Shown here: positions 17,461 through 26,434 of the stretch, in pieces | Position numbering within the stretch: the first letter of the stretch is position 1 | Layout of the letters: every line of letters starts with the position of its first letter | DNA from: JAVBNT01 sp031551355 | Lineage (GTDB): Bacteria > Vulcanimicrobiota > CADAWZ01 | Length of the DNA: 54,728 nucleotides | Reading direction: 5' to 3' | NCBI GenBank assembly: GCA_031551355.1 | Contig: JAVBNT010000030.1 | Span: forward strand, 1-54,728 | The notes under the pieces: generated by a model | What the model was told of the DNA's origin: nothing | Databases searched by the model: none | The model's input: only the letters and a program-made list of their open reading frames with translations | Translations under genes and position numbers: made by a program

Positions 17461-18999
17461 TCATCCGAGTCTCTGCCGGTCAAGAGAGCGGTAATGCAGT
17501 GCTTCTGCAACATGTTCCAGGCAAATCTTTTCCGAAACGTCCATATCGGCAATAGTCCGTGCCAATTTTAATATTTTGCCGTGAGCTCTTGCAGTCAATT
17601 CCAGACTTTCCATGTTCTTATACAATAAATTTGCGGCATCTTTTTCGCAAATACAATAAGCTTCAACTTCTTTAGGAGACAAATCTCCGTTAAGTTTGGA
17701 AATCTTCCTTTTTTCCGAAGTTCTTGCCAACTGAATATTACGGCAATCAAGTACTCTTTTTCTTATATCAAACGACGATTCCTGATTTTCCTTTCCGTAA
17801 AATTCAGAAACCGAAAGCCTCGGAACTTCCAAATGGATATCAATTCTATCCATAATCGGTCCGGAAACACGGCCAAAATATCTTTTCACATTTAAGTCGG
17901 AACAATCGCAACGCTTCTTTTTGTCTCCATAAAAACCACAAGGGCATGGATTCATTGACGCCACAAGCATAAAATTTGACGGATAGCAGAAAGAATGCTG
18001 CGCTCTCGAAACAACAACTTTTCCATCCTCCATTGGCTGGCGAAGCATTTCAATCACGTTTCTTTTGAACTCCGGAAGCTCATCTAGAAAAAGAACCCCC
18101 TTATGGGCAAAACTAATCTCACCTGGCATAGGCAATGGTCCGCCACCAACAAGCCCGGCAAAGGAAGAAGAGCAATGGGGGGATCTGAAAGGCCTTTCCC
18201 TGACAATTGGGTAATCACGGTCAAGCATTCCGCGTACACTGTATATACGCGTAACCTCAAGCGCCTCTTCAAATGAAAGAGGCGGCAAAATAGACGGCAG
18301 CCTCTTGGCCAGCATAGTTTTCCCTGACCCCGGAGGACCTACCATCAAAAGGTTATGACTTCCGGAAGCGGCTACCTCCAATGCCCTTTTGGCTGCAGAG
18401 TGTCCCTTAATGTCAGCAAAATCAAGCTCGGAATCATTACTGTTTACACAGGAAGGTTTGTAATCCGATTTGCCGTCAACAAATTTCGCTGAACCTGTAA
18501 CAACATCGACGGCATCTCTCAAGTTATTCACCGGGCATACTTTGATATTTCCGGCAAGCAGAGCCTCATCTTTATTTTCACATGGAACGATAAAAACCGC
18601 ATCCTTTTGTTTGGAGACTTCAAGTGCCATCGGCAATATGCCGTCAACTTTTCGCACCAGACCGTCTAATGAAAGTTCTCCCACTACAAAATAGCGCTCC
18701 AATTCAAGCGGCTCTATCGAGGTATTGGCCACAAGAATTCCAATGGCAATGGGGAGATCAAACATAACGCCTTCCTTACGCCTGTCTCCGGGAGCAAGAT
18801 TTACCGTCACTCTTCCGGAAGGAAATCTGTATCCCGAGTTGTTTATTGCAGACCGCACTCTTTCTTTTGATTCGCTTACCGCTTTATCGGGAAGCCCGAC
18901 AATTGACACGCACGGAAGGCCCGAGGCAATATCTACCTCAACCCTGACACTGTAGGCATCAATACCCAAAACAGACATACTCGAAACGAAAGAAAGCAT
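17461..18999 (-). CDS. comM: YifB-family Mg-chelatase-like AAA ATPase (ComM)
   Basis: The 512-residue ATPase has an N-terminal Lon-protease-like S5 fold starting LGIDAYSVRVEVDI. The AAA core carries Walker A GPPGSGKTMLAK and the Walker B region GVLFLDELPEF, then NPCPCGFYGDKKKRCDC. The C-terminal segment is typical of the family. ComM is a hexameric helicase that aids branch migration during natural transformation in Gram-negative bacteria. I set the start at ATG 18999 because GGGAGGT lies 4 bases upstream and the family begins at this point; a longer in-frame form from 19035 lacks support. It stands alone, with about 190 bp before the divergent gene. Confidence 0.94.
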   Translation of the reverse strand: MLSFVSSMSVLGIDAYSVRVEVDIASGLPCVSIVGLPDKAVSESKERVRSAINNSGYRFPSGRVTVNLAPGDRRKEGVMFDLPIAIGILVANTSIEPLELERYFVVGELSLDGLVRKVDGILPMALEVSKQKDAVFIVPCENKDEALLAGNIKVCPVNNLRDAVDVVTGSAKFVDGKSDYKPSCVNSNDSELDFADIKGHSAAKRALEVAASGSHNLLMVGPPGSGKTMLAKRLPSILPPLSFEEALEVTRIYSVRGMLDRDYPIVRERPFRSPHCSSSFAGLVGGGPLPMPGEISFAHKGVLFLDELPEFKRNVIEMLRQPMEDGKVVVSRAQHSFCYPSNFMLVASMNPCPCGFYGDKKKRCDCSDLNVKRYFGRVSGPIMDRIDIHLEVPRLSVSEFYGKENQESSFDIRKRVLDCRNIQLARTSEKRKISKLNGDLSPKEVEAYCICEKDAANLLYKNMESLELTARAHGKILKLARTIADMDVSEKICLEHVAEALHYRSLDRQRLG

Positions 19000-19223
19000 A
19001 TTTACCTCCCAAGGCAAAAAACGTATAGCCGTCAATTAAAGTCTAAAACAAAGATATTAAGAAACAAAGAAAAGAAAGTAAAAATAAGCACACTAAATGT
19101 AAAAAATATGTAACATCCGCAGAAAAACAACGGTATAACAGTCACTGAAAAAAAACAGCAAGCAGGGATCATCAAACAAATAAGAAATAATAATATTAGA
19201 GCAAGGGAAACTCGAGGCTAAAA

Positions 19224-19724
19224 ATGGCGTCAAAACAAACCATCTCCATAATACTGATATCGATAGCCACATTTTTTACGGGCTATCTGGTTTCGCTTGC
19301 CATGATAAGCACGTCAATGAACTCAATGGGAGATTCCTATATATGGTCGGACAAAAAAAATATAACAGGAATTGTCGTTGATAAAAGTGATAAAGAACTC
19401 ACTATATCACTTTATGACGGAGAAAAAAAGCATATTCATATAAGCCCCAAAACACAGATATACCTCCTGGGCTCAACCGAGATACAAACCGGTATGAGAA
19501 TTAAAGTATATCATAAAGACGATGATGGCCAGAAAGATGAAATAACGGCAATTTTTATAAAAAACCTGGATTTTATAGAACCCAAAAATAATCATGCTAA
19601 AAGCTCAAACGGCTCAGATCCGTTTAAACCGGCAATCGTCGAACCACCTCCGGGCTTAAATGAAACCGGCATAAAAAGCGATGCCCCCCAACAAGACAAT
19701 AAGGACAAAAAAGAAATTTTTTAA
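19224..19724 (+). CDS. Membrane-anchored protein of unknown function
   Basis: The 166-residue product has one N-terminal membrane anchor (about residues 6-28, ISIILISIATFFTGYLVSLA). An extracytoplasmic beta-rich domain (about 45-115) contains GIVVDKSDKELTISLYDG and TGMRIKVYHKDDD, which looks like a small OB- or SH3-type barrel. The tail is disordered and rich in proline, asparagine and lysine. GAGG lies about 7 bases before the ATG. It runs convergently into yraN with a 4-bp overlap of the stops. I do not recognise the family. Confidence 0.65.
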   Translation: MASKQTISIILISIATFFTGYLVSLAMISTSMNSMGDSYIWSDKKNITGIVVDKSDKELTISLYDGEKKHIHISPKTQIYLLGSTEIQTGMRIKVYHKDDDGQKDEITAIFIKNLDFIEPKNNHAKSSNGSDPFKPAIVEPPPGLNETGIKSDAPQQDNKDKKEIF

Positions 19725-20071
19725 AAAGCATCCTCTATATGTTCAATCCTCTTTTCCGGCAGTGTTACAGCAATAACATCAAACCTGCATACAGAATCGA
19801 CATTGCCCTTTCTTTGAAGATAGCACAAAGCACTTTTTCTTATTTTTTCCTGTTTTTTATAAGTCACAGCCTCCTGAGGCAGTCCGAACCGTTCTCCGGT
19901 TCGGGTTTTTACCTCGACAAAAACAGTACACTTTTTAAAATCGGCGATAATATCTATTTCACCATATCTGGTTTTGAAATTTCTTTCAATGATTGTATAT
20001 CCTGCGGCCTTAAGAAAATCGGCAGCCGCCAACTCGCCCTGTTGACCTTTGCTAATATTAGTATTTTCCAT
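19721..20071 (-). CDS. yraN: YraN/UPF0102 family predicted endonuclease-fold protein
   Basis: The 116-residue protein matches the UPF0102 family: GQQGELAAADFLKAAGY at the N-terminus, NFKTRYGEIDIIA, and FVEVKTRT. The GEID and EVK residues form the PD-(D/E)XK nuclease-like active site. Biochemical function is not settled. The ATG at 20071 is 4 bp past the stop of the upstream amylase gene; an in-frame TTG at 20086 would overlap it. I prefer the ATG because family members start close to GxxGE. Co-transcription with the amylase is likely. Confidence 0.88.
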   Translation of the reverse strand: MENTNISKGQQGELAAADFLKAAGYTIIERNFKTRYGEIDIIADFKKCTVFVEVKTRTGERFGLPQEAVTYKKQEKIRKSALCYLQRKGNVDSVCRFDVIAVTLPEKRIEHIEDAF

Positions 20072-20075
20072 AAAA

Positions 20076-21935
20076 CTAGCGGTCAATGGGACTGTCCAAA
20101 AAAAGTATCTTGCCGCCTTTCGGCATCAGCATAAACGAGAACTGCCCCCCTCTTTCAATAAAGCAAGCGTCATCATTCAGTTTGTCGCATGCAGAGGTCC
20201 CCTTGGGAACCGGTATTTCAACCAGAGCGGCAGCGGCGCTGTTATTAAAGACAACCATAACCTGTTCTTTTTTATATGTTCTCAAATAGGCATATATTTC
20301 TCTGTCATCATCCATCACAACAGGCTTAAATTCTCCTAGTTGCAAAGCCTGTGACGAATTGCGCAGCGATATCAGAAGCTTATAATAAGAATACATCTGC
20401 ATGTCAGGTGCGACTTCATCAACAACTTCCCGTTTCCCGCCATCGGGCAGAAAAACCTCATCTTTATACTTAATATCGTTCCAGAGCATCGGTTTGCGGC
20501 AACACGGATCATTTGCGCCCCACATGCCGACTTCGTCTCCGTAATAGACCATAGGAGCCCCAACATAGGTCATCTGGAACAAAGCCATCAGTTTCTGAAT
20601 TGAATAATCATATACACCCGGTTTTCTTACATCAAACTTACCTTTAGCAGCCTGAGACCACTGGCAATAATTATTCCAATCCCTGTAATCGATACCTCTT
20701 CTATTGAGAATGTGTGACGAAACCCTGGCGGTATCATGGCTGTCGAACAGATTCTGCATCGCATAAGTGTAATCATTGCCATACAAATTGCGAAGCTGTT
20801 TAAGATTACTGTCGAAACCGGACACGGACATGCGTTTTCCATTTTTACCGGCAAAAAATTCAGTGGCAGTAAAAGCAAAGTTATAGTTCATCACCGCCGT
20901 AAACTCGTCACCCTGAAGATAGGGCCTGTTTACTTCCGGGGTGTCTATGATCTCAGCCGTCATATAGGCATCGGGATTAATAGATTTTACATGTTTGCTC
21001 CAGACTTTCCAGAAAGGGTGCTTAACACAAAAAGCCACATCAAGCCTCCAGCCGTCGATACCGTCGGAAACATCTCCGTCGCCGTTAGGATCCATCCATC
21101 TTGAAGTAATATCAAAAACATACTTTTTGGGACCGGCTACAATTCCGTTATCGTCTTCACGCCACTCCGGCAGTTCTTTGAAGCCATACCAGGACTCATA
21201 GTCAAATTTTGTGCCGAGTTTGGCATCATCCCAGGATTTTACGACAAACCAGTCCTTATACTTAGAATTCTGCTGATTTTTAACAAGATCTTCAAACATC
21301 GGGTTTCTGATGCCAATATGGTTAAAAACACCGTCAAAAATTATTCTTATGCCTCTTTTATGGCATTCTTTTATCAGCTTAAGAGCAAGCTTATCGGCAG
21401 ATGTCCAATGCCAGGTAGCGGGATCCGAGGGCGACTCCGAAGCCATAAGGGCACGGTCTCCTTCCGGATCCGGTCCAAAATTCGGATCCACATGTTCATA
21501 GCGGATTGCATCATATTTATGAGAGGAAGGCGAATCAAATACAGGATTCAGATATATCGCCGTGATGCCGAGTTCCTTCAAATAATCAAGCTTATCAATA
21601 ATGCCCTGGATGTCTCCGCCATACCGGCGTCTCTGTAAATTGTACCATACATCCTTGCCGTTTTCTTTCTCATACGGAAGAAGTTCATACCAGTCACTCC
21701 CCCAGGGATGTAAGCTCCAGAGAGATTTTCCGTCATGCGGCCAGGCATTTTTAACCTGTTCGATAGTGGGATCATTGGAAGGATCACCGTTGCGGAATCT
21801 CTCGGGAAATATCTGATACCATACAACCTTTTTCGACCATTCAGGAACAAAGGAAGATTTTTTCATTTCAGCAGCCCAACCTTTCGCAGAAAATAAACAT
21901 ACGGCCAACATCACGACAATAAAAAATCTGAACAT
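20076..21935 (-). CDS. Exported GH13 alpha-amylase / neopullulanase-type glycosidase
   Basis: The 619-residue enzyme has a signal peptide (residues 1-21, SAKGWA before AEM). A (beta/alpha)8 barrel follows, beginning VVWYQIFPERFRNGD. Conserved regions are DGVFNHIG, DGWRLDVAF (nucleophile Asp near 296), MTAEIID (acid/base Glu near 326) and FDSHDTAR (Asp near 400). A small C-terminal beta domain ends the protein. The family hydrolyses alpha-1,4 (and sometimes alpha-1,6) linkages in starch, pullulan or cyclodextrins. Its likely site is the periplasm or outside the cell. GGAGGGG precedes the ATG. Substrate preference cannot be fixed from motifs, but the RRRYGGDIQGI loop is common in neopullulanase/cyclomaltodextrinase-like enzymes. 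Confidence 0.92.
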   Translation of the reverse strand: MFRFFIVVMLAVCLFSAKGWAAEMKKSSFVPEWSKKVVWYQIFPERFRNGDPSNDPTIEQVKNAWPHDGKSLWSLHPWGSDWYELLPYEKENGKDVWYNLQRRRYGGDIQGIIDKLDYLKELGITAIYLNPVFDSPSSHKYDAIRYEHVDPNFGPDPEGDRALMASESPSDPATWHWTSADKLALKLIKECHKRGIRIIFDGVFNHIGIRNPMFEDLVKNQQNSKYKDWFVVKSWDDAKLGTKFDYESWYGFKELPEWREDDNGIVAGPKKYVFDITSRWMDPNGDGDVSDGIDGWRLDVAFCVKHPFWKVWSKHVKSINPDAYMTAEIIDTPEVNRPYLQGDEFTAVMNYNFAFTATEFFAGKNGKRMSVSGFDSNLKQLRNLYGNDYTYAMQNLFDSHDTARVSSHILNRRGIDYRDWNNYCQWSQAAKGKFDVRKPGVYDYSIQKLMALFQMTYVGAPMVYYGDEVGMWGANDPCCRKPMLWNDIKYKDEVFLPDGGKREVVDEVAPDMQMYSYYKLLISLRNSSQALQLGEFKPVVMDDDREIYAYLRTYKKEQVMVVFNNSAAAALVEIPVPKGTSACDKLNDDACFIERGGQFSFMLMPKGGKILFLDSPIDR

Positions 21936-21952
21936 AAACCCCTCCAGGATTT

Positions 21953-21992
21953 TTTAATAAAAAATAAGGGGCAGGAAATTCCTCCCCCTTAT
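21953..21992 (-). terminator. Terminator after the second GH13 gene
   Basis: An 8-bp ATAAGGGG/CCCCTTAT stem (21964-21971 with 21985-21992) extends inward through AGGAA/TTCCT. On the minus strand it is followed by a run rich in T. It lies 22 bp past the stop at 22014. Confidence 0.85.
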
Positions 21993-22013
21993 TGCCTAAA
22001 ACAAATGTTATTT

Positions 22014-24284
22014 CTATTTCACAGGAATAAATACACCGGCACGTTTACCGTCCACGGACGCACATATTTTGCCGTTTTTAACAGTCACAGTCTGTCCTGT
22101 CATCATATCCTTCATTACCGTTCCATCTTTTATCTGGCTCTCGGCTCTTAAAGGAACTTCTCTGTACTGGCTGTCATAAGCATTGTTCAGAATAACAACC
22201 GCTTCCTGCTCCGGGTGATTTCTGCTGAAGGCAAGAATCTTGTCATCCTGCCACATTTCAAGCTGAGTTCCTTCTCTCATCGCGATATTATTATTTCTCA
22301 CGGAAGACAGGGTCTTGAAATAGTTCAGCATATCAGGATCTTTATTCCATTCCATATCGTTGCGGTTTTCTATCTCACCCATAATGTCACAGCCCCCGTC
22401 CATACCGACTTCAGTTCCGTAGTAAATCGTCGGGATACGGTTTATCGTCATCGCAAAAGACAGTGCCAGCTTCATTTTGTCCCTGTTGCCGTCAGCAACA
22501 CTAAGGAAACGCGGCGTATCATGGTTGTCAAGGAAGACCGACATCATTTCCGGATGATCATATTTGGCATCACACTCTGCAAGACGGTTGGCAATGTTGC
22601 GCATACTGCCGTCTTTGGCAAATGTTTCGACCATCGTGAAATGAAGCGGATAATCAAACAGAGAATCCATATCACCCTTCTGGTATTTATTCAGTTTTGA
22701 AGGCTCGCCATCAAAACATTCTCCGACAAGGAAGAAATCTTTACCGGCATAATCGTGTACTTCACTAGAGAACTTGTTCCAGAAATCCGCAGGCACATTT
22801 TTAACGGCATCAAGCCTGAATCCGTCAATACCCTTGTCGATCCAGAATTTGGAAACATCAAGCAGATATTTATATACTTCCGGATTTTCCTGTGCCAGAT
22901 CCGGCAGTCCGAACAGCGAACCGTTCTCAGCCTGATAAGGATCATCGAAATCTTTTATATCGCCGATATGATGGAACCAGTCTTTCTTTTCCGGATCCTT
23001 ATAGAAAGGATGCTCCCAGGCCATATGATTAAGCGGGATGTCAAGAATAATCTTAAGGTCTTTCTCATGAGCCGTGTCTACAAGTTCCTGGAATTTCTCC
23101 ATGGAGCCGACATGGGCGTCGGTGTCAAAGAAATCTATCGGCCAATAGCCATGGTAACCCTCAGAATCAAAGAACTCTGTCTGGTTTTTCATCACAGGGG
23201 TAATCCATACGGATGAGGCGCCGATATCTTTTATATAATCAAGATTATTGATTATTCCCTGAAGATCTCCGCCATGATACTTTTTGTTGTTGGTAAGATC
23301 AACATTCATGTTATTTGTCTTGTCGCCATCGGAAAAACGGTCTGTCATTACAAAATAAATAATGTCGTTTCTCCATTTTTCAACCGGTCTGCCGCCGGAA
23401 GGATCCGGCATTGAAGGCATTGATGTATCTTTAAGAGTATCAATAAAAGTAGAAAGTTTGCCGTTGTCCCAGATTTTATTACCGGGATCGTCAAGCGAAT
23501 CGGTAACCTGTTTTACAAAGTCCTTGGCCGTAAAAGGCTGTATCTGCAGCGGAGCACCGTCCGTCCAGCCCTTTTGGCGCAGAGCTTCCTTGTCAAGGGA
23601 AAACTCCACACTTGACGATTTGGTGTCGTATTTTATATTCTGAAGAAAATTCTTATCCATCTGACCATTTTCATCTAAGATAGAAAAGTTTTTATCATCG
23701 TATCCGCAAAGAGCCATGTTCCATGGTGAAGCTGTCGAGCCGGGAATATTATCCGGAAGCGCCAGTTTACCGCCTTCTTTGCCCAAATTAAGCAAAAGAT
23801 AGAGATCCAGATGGCCGTTTTGCGCGCCTTCCTTAAGTTCTTTCATTGTAACCTTAAAGGAATACGGTTCCGAAGGAGAGCCTTCCCTGGTTGTAATTGC
23901 TGTGATATCCCTGCTGGAATCAAAACCGTCATTAAGCAGATATTGATCACCCACTTTAGACGTTTTTGAGGCGTTTCCGCCCGAAACCATGCCATCCTCG
24001 AGCACGGCAAGCGTAGAAGGCGGGGACTGCACGGCAACAGAGCGGGTCTTAGGCTGTGTTTCCGACAAATTATTTTTCTCAGCAACGGGTTCGGAAACCC
24101 TGGTTGGCTGTTGGGGCTGTGATTTTTGCTTTTTCTTAACAGGCGACCCGGAGTCCGGCACTGAAATATCAATAGAATCCGATGGAAGCTTAACGGCTTC
24201 CGGCCTGACGGCTGCAGAATTTTCCCTGTTATTCAAAGCTACAGAAGAAAATCCGGCGTTGATCATAGAAGAATCTATTTTCAT
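22014..24284 (-). CDS. GH13 alpha-amylase with an unusual N-terminal extension and no signal peptide
   Basis: The 756-residue protein has a disordered N-terminus (residues 1-105), a beta domain (about 110-265) and then a GH13 barrel beginning WRNDIIYFVMTDRFSDGD. Active-site regions are DIPLNHMA, DGFRLDAVK (Asp near 491), LVGECFDG (Glu near 521) and LDNHDTPR (Asp near 588). A C-terminal beta domain follows. The beta domain loosely resembles modules found next to glucodextranases or pullulanases. Unlike its neighbour it lacks a Sec signal; it starts MKIDSSMINAGFSS. I chose ATG 24284, with CGGAGG 10 bases upstream, over 24308. It probably degrades alpha-glucans; localisation is open. Confidence 0.9.
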   Translation of the reverse strand: MKIDSSMINAGFSSVALNNRENSAAVRPEAVKLPSDSIDISVPDSGSPVKKKQKSQPQQPTRVSEPVAEKNNLSETQPKTRSVAVQSPPSTLAVLEDGMVSGGNASKTSKVGDQYLLNDGFDSSRDITAITTREGSPSEPYSFKVTMKELKEGAQNGHLDLYLLLNLGKEGGKLALPDNIPGSTASPWNMALCGYDDKNFSILDENGQMDKNFLQNIKYDTKSSSVEFSLDKEALRQKGWTDGAPLQIQPFTAKDFVKQVTDSLDDPGNKIWDNGKLSTFIDTLKDTSMPSMPDPSGGRPVEKWRNDIIYFVMTDRFSDGDKTNNMNVDLTNNKKYHGGDLQGIINNLDYIKDIGASSVWITPVMKNQTEFFDSEGYHGYWPIDFFDTDAHVGSMEKFQELVDTAHEKDLKIILDIPLNHMAWEHPFYKDPEKKDWFHHIGDIKDFDDPYQAENGSLFGLPDLAQENPEVYKYLLDVSKFWIDKGIDGFRLDAVKNVPADFWNKFSSEVHDYAGKDFFLVGECFDGEPSKLNKYQKGDMDSLFDYPLHFTMVETFAKDGSMRNIANRLAECDAKYDHPEMMSVFLDNHDTPRFLSVADGNRDKMKLALSFAMTINRIPTIYYGTEVGMDGGCDIMGEIENRNDMEWNKDPDMLNYFKTLSSVRNNNIAMREGTQLEMWQDDKILAFSRNHPEQEAVVILNNAYDSQYREVPLRAESQIKDGTVMKDMMTGQTVTVKNGKICASVDGKRAGVFIPVK

Positions 24285-24412
24285 AACAACAAAACCTCCG
24301 GCATTCAATAATCTTTCTAAATTATATCACAATACAGCGAGCAAAGAGATTATAGTATTGTAACAAAATTGTTAAATTAAAAACACTTTTGTAAATAATT
24401 ATCAACCGCTAA

Positions 24413-26023
24413 TTATTTACCGGGAAAACGTCCGGAAATAAACTTGGCAATATCGGAAAGCTGCACTATTTCACGCGATGAGTTTCCACAGCGTATATAA
24501 AGCTTTTCCAATTTTTTGCCGCTCTTTGGATCCGACATTCTCACATAAAGCGGCTTGTCGGACTTCAAAATCGTCACGGCACAAAATTCCTTGCCGTCAA
24601 CAACAGGGAACTCCACGGAAATATTGCCAGACGTAAAATCTACCCCGTACTCGGTATTCAGCAAATTTCTCAAATGCAGCTCAAAGCTGTCCTTATCCGG
24701 TGTTTTAAGCGTCGTATAATCGTTCGCAAGTCCGAGAATTTCACCGTTGTCGTTTATGCCGATCAGCAAAACGCCTCCATCCGAATTTCCGAACGCCGAA
24801 ACAGCCTTCATGATGACTTCCTCCAGACGCGCTTCTTTGCAGCTATTTTTAACATCCCATCTCAATGACGATTTAAACTCAAGAAAAGCGCTTTCTCCTT
24901 TAGAGATAAATTTTCTCCAGGAGTCGGGGTCGTCTGGCAAATCAAACGTTTGAGGCGCAAGAACCTTCTCATTCTTATGCAGAAACAAGATCAGAAAAAA
25001 CATCACAAAACCCAGTATGGTGATGCCGATAGAAATAGGCAAAAAAACCGACAACTGTGAAGGACCTCCGGGGCGTGTAATCAGCTTTTCATAAACTATA
25101 ATGCCTACATGCGCACCAATACTGATCTTAGAGGGTTTAATTGCATAAACAATCCCTTCTTCAGTTATTATGCGTGCCGATAATCCGGAAGTGGGCCCCT
25201 GTCCCCAATCTTTTATAACTGAAACAAGCGAGTCGGAAGACAGCTGTTCAGATACGGACGTTCCCGAATATAAACTCATAACCTTTGAATCCGGTCTTAT
25301 CATAAATATCTGGGAGCAATTCGAGTGAAACATCGTTTTAAAACTTTTGGCGACATCATTAAGAAGAAAATCAATCGAAACTTTATACACAAGTTTGTTT
25401 TGACGCCATTGCGTAGCACACGAAATCATGTTTGAGCCGGACTCATTAGCACGTTTTGAAAACTCCCAATACAGACTCTGTTCCCATGGCAAAAGCTCAT
25501 CATCAGGGAGAAGAAGATCTTCCGGAAAAAGTTCCGGCAGCATCCCCTGCCACCTGTCCTTAATCTTAGCATCGGCATCAAAACGAATCCACGAATATTC
25601 CTTTCTATTCTGCAGACTGTTATAAGATACGGTGAGGGACTCCCAGTTATCCCCTTTTCGTGTCAATTCTAAAAACTGGCCGGAAGAATTTGAAAAAGAA
25701 AAACCGCTAATCTGAGGGTATTGAGTAAAAAGGGGGATCACAATTTTAAAAAGCCGCTCCTGTTCATCAATACCGATAACTTCACCCAGCGACCAGAGCC
25801 TGAGAATTGACAGATTATCCGTAGCCGGTTTTACAAAACTCTCAATCTTTTCATCAACATCGTCAAGCTGCATTGAAACAGCTTCAAGCGCAAAGTTCCC
25901 TCCACGGTTAAAAACAGTCTTTATTAAAACAACAAAAGTCAAACCGAGGATAGCAATAATCAGAGACAGAGTCATTAACATTATATTCTTCTTTGACAGT
26001 TCTTTTACAATGTTTGTTTTCAA
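24413..26023 (-). CDS. Membrane sensor-like protein with C-terminal AlbA_2/Schlafen domain
   Basis: The 536-residue protein has an N-terminal membrane helix (about 15-38) and an extracytoplasmic region of about 270 residues that looks like a Cache/PAS-type sensor (SGFSFSNSSGQFLELTRKG). A second membrane helix lies near residues 325-350. The cytoplasmic AlbA_2 (Schlafen-type) domain follows, with ESAFLEFKSSLRWD, AFGNSDGGVLLIGINDNG and a YIRCGNSSR ending. AlbA_2 domains bind nucleic acid or nucleotides and usually sit on transcription regulators or AAA proteins. Here the domain replaces the usual kinase or cyclase output. Translation starts at TTG 26023, with TCCGGAGG 9 bases upstream. It is a single-gene unit as far as can be seen. 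Confidence 0.8.
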   Translation of the reverse strand: MKTNIVKELSKKNIMLMTLSLIIAILGLTFVVLIKTVFNRGGNFALEAVSMQLDDVDEKIESFVKPATDNLSILRLWSLGEVIGIDEQERLFKIVIPLFTQYPQISGFSFSNSSGQFLELTRKGDNWESLTVSYNSLQNRKEYSWIRFDADAKIKDRWQGMLPELFPEDLLLPDDELLPWEQSLYWEFSKRANESGSNMISCATQWRQNKLVYKVSIDFLLNDVAKSFKTMFHSNCSQIFMIRPDSKVMSLYSGTSVSEQLSSDSLVSVIKDWGQGPTSGLSARIITEEGIVYAIKPSKISIGAHVGIIVYEKLITRPGGPSQLSVFLPISIGITILGFVMFFLILFLHKNEKVLAPQTFDLPDDPDSWRKFISKGESAFLEFKSSLRWDVKNSCKEARLEEVIMKAVSAFGNSDGGVLLIGINDNGEILGLANDYTTLKTPDKDSFELHLRNLLNTEYGVDFTSGNISVEFPVVDGKEFCAVTILKSDKPLYVRMSDPKSGKKLEKLYIRCGNSSREIVQLSDIAKFISGRFPGK

Positions 26024-26124
26024 AAAACAAATCCTCCGGAGTATTAGTAAATTATTTGCGCATACTACTTGTATAAAATATAATAAGGTGCTTCAGAGCG
26101 TCAAAAAAGTCTTTTTAGTTATTA

Positions 26125-26195
26125 TCATTGCGGGCTTGAGCCGCAATCTCAAAACAACGAAAAAAATCATAGATTGCGGCTCAAGGCCACAATGA
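26125..26195. repeat. Imperfect 25-bp inverted repeat (dispersed palindrome type)
   Basis: Arms 26125-26149 and 26171-26195 pair at 23 of 25 positions around a 21-base A-rich loop. The arm type (TCATTGCGG...GCAATCT) resembles palindromic intergenic repeats scattered through many bacterial genomes. It fills part of the 411-bp gap before psuK; I see no gene in that gap. Confidence 0.8.
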
Positions 26196-26434
26196 CTTGT
26201 TGCCAAGAGACATCTCTTAAGCTTTTTCAAAAGTAAAGCAAAGTTACTGACAGTCTGAAATATTTTAAAAGCTAGAATAACGTTCCTTAAGTTAAGGAAG
26301 GATTCCTTCACGTCCGGGAGGAAAAAAAATGCAACCGTTGAACTTCTAACCCTGAATCCGCATAAAGTAATACCAAATAATCGGATTTAACAGTATTTTA
26401 TAAACCCGCTAATAATTTCCGGCATAAATTCTTT

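Noticed and set aside
26093..26311. Minus-strand frame of 72 codons in the gap before psuK
   Set aside because: It is made largely of the dispersed palindrome and has no coding character.
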